A stretch of 33,044 nucleotides of DNA from contig JAFRVB010000006.1 of NCBI GenBank assembly GCA_017441845.1, positions 1-33,044 on the forward strand, read 5' to 3'. A program made the position numbers and the translations under genes. The notes under the pieces are model-generated. The model worked only from the letters and a program-made list of their open reading frames with translations, was not told where the DNA came from and did no database searches. The DNA comes from Bacilli bacterium. GTDB taxonomy: Bacteria; Bacillota_I; Bacilli_A; RF39; UBA660. This document shows, piece after piece, positions 32,846 to 33,044 of this stretch. Numbering within the stretch: position 1 is the first letter of the stretch; each line of letters starts with the position of its first letter.

Positions 32846-32922
32846 TGGTCGGGAAGACAGGATTTGAACCTGCAACCGCTCGGTCCCAAACCGAGAGCTC
32901 TACCAAGTTGAGCCACTTCCCG
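32846..32922 (-). tRNA. tRNA-Pro (UGG), copy 2
   Basis: 77 bases with encoded CCA, acceptor stem CGGGAAG/CTTCCCG, anticodon TGG. Differs from copy 1 by an A-T to G-C change at the third acceptor pair, with both strands changed. The two are separated by five bases. Confidence 0.97.
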
Positions 32923-32927
32923 ATAAA

Positions 32928-33004
32928 TGGTGCGCTCGGAGGGATTCGAACCCCCGACCTTTTGGTTCGTAGCCAAACACTCTATCCAGCTGAGCTACGA
33001 GCGC
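32928..33004 (-). tRNA. tRNA-Arg (ACG)
   Basis: 77 bases with encoded CCA. Acceptor stem GCGCTCG/CGAGCGC, anticodon stem TTTGG/CCAAA with loop CTACGAA (anticodon ACG, whose A34 is normally edited to inosine by TadA), T arm GGTTCGAATCC. First of the three tRNAs in transcription order; its promoter lies beyond position 33044. Confidence 0.97.
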
Positions 33005-33044
33005 AAACCTAAAATACGCACTCATAAAAATGTTTAAAAAAAAA

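Noticed and set aside
32715-32906. Minus-strand reading frame of 63 codons and a plus-strand one at 32457-32867
   Set aside because: Both run through the tRNA-Pro genes and terminator; the apparent peptides are translations of tRNA sequence.
33005-33044. Possible promoter or gene beyond the tRNA-Arg
   Set aside because: Only 40 bases remain and I see no clear -10/-35 pair or coding sequence.

Overview
The window is AT-rich DNA in which every protein and tRNA gene I can support lies on the minus strand, so the gene order below follows transcription from high to low coordinates. TGA is used as a stop (for example the ATGA overlaps at 20562, 22203 and 2657) and Trp is TGG, so this is the standard bacterial code, not the Mycoplasma code. 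Strong GGAGG-type ribosome sites, a D,D-carboxypeptidase, a lipoprotein lipobox and a sortase-like anchor point to a walled low-GC Firmicute (Bacillota), probably an uncultured gut-type Bacilli/Erysipelotrichia-like or related lineage. The species cannot be read from the sequence.

Right end (33004-30246): tRNA-Arg(ACG) and two tandem tRNA-Pro(UGG) genes, then a terminator and a two-gene operon of a YbaK/ProX-type Cys/Ala-tRNA(Pro) deacylase plus a 53-residue metallothionein-like Cys-x-Cys protein. A guanine deaminase-like enzyme with a DUF362 protein, and an orphan 111-residue protein, follow.

Surface and envelope block (30208-23356): an 848-residue protein with a type IV prepilin N-terminus and four InlB/Flg_new-like repeats, overlapping a two-ended membrane protein. 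Next is an operon of a VanY-like carboxypeptidase and a MacB-like ABC transporter.

Polyamine block (23270-15793): potA-potB-potC-potD (spermidine/putrescine importer) runs without a terminator into putrescine carbamoyltransferase, an agmatine/putrescine-type permease and agmatine deiminase. The transcript ends in a strong terminator and holds no carbamate kinase. The unit takes up polyamines and turns agmatine into putrescine plus carbamoyl phosphate.

Surface block 2 (15670-9139): a 1985-residue anchored protein with a beta-helix-like head, 16 CnaB-like repeats that lack the usual isopeptide residues, and an NPTTG anchor. A small membrane protein overlaps its end.

Left part (9072-1): an operon of acyl-CoA synthetase, patatin-like lipase and membrane thioredoxin. 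A second operon holds a beta-helix/Ig-like anchored protein, a GtrA protein, a membrane protein carrying a Hint (self-processing) domain, and a 68-residue membrane protein sharing a short module with it. Last is the 5' part of a large double-ATPase activator of the 2-hydroxyacyl-CoA dehydratase type, cut by the window edge.

The genome is very compact. Terminator hairpins often contain the stop codon, and the next promoter (typically an extended -10, TGnTATAAT) starts right behind them, giving very short leaders. There is no gene-free stretch above about 170 bases. I saw no CRISPR array, insertion sequence or rRNA.
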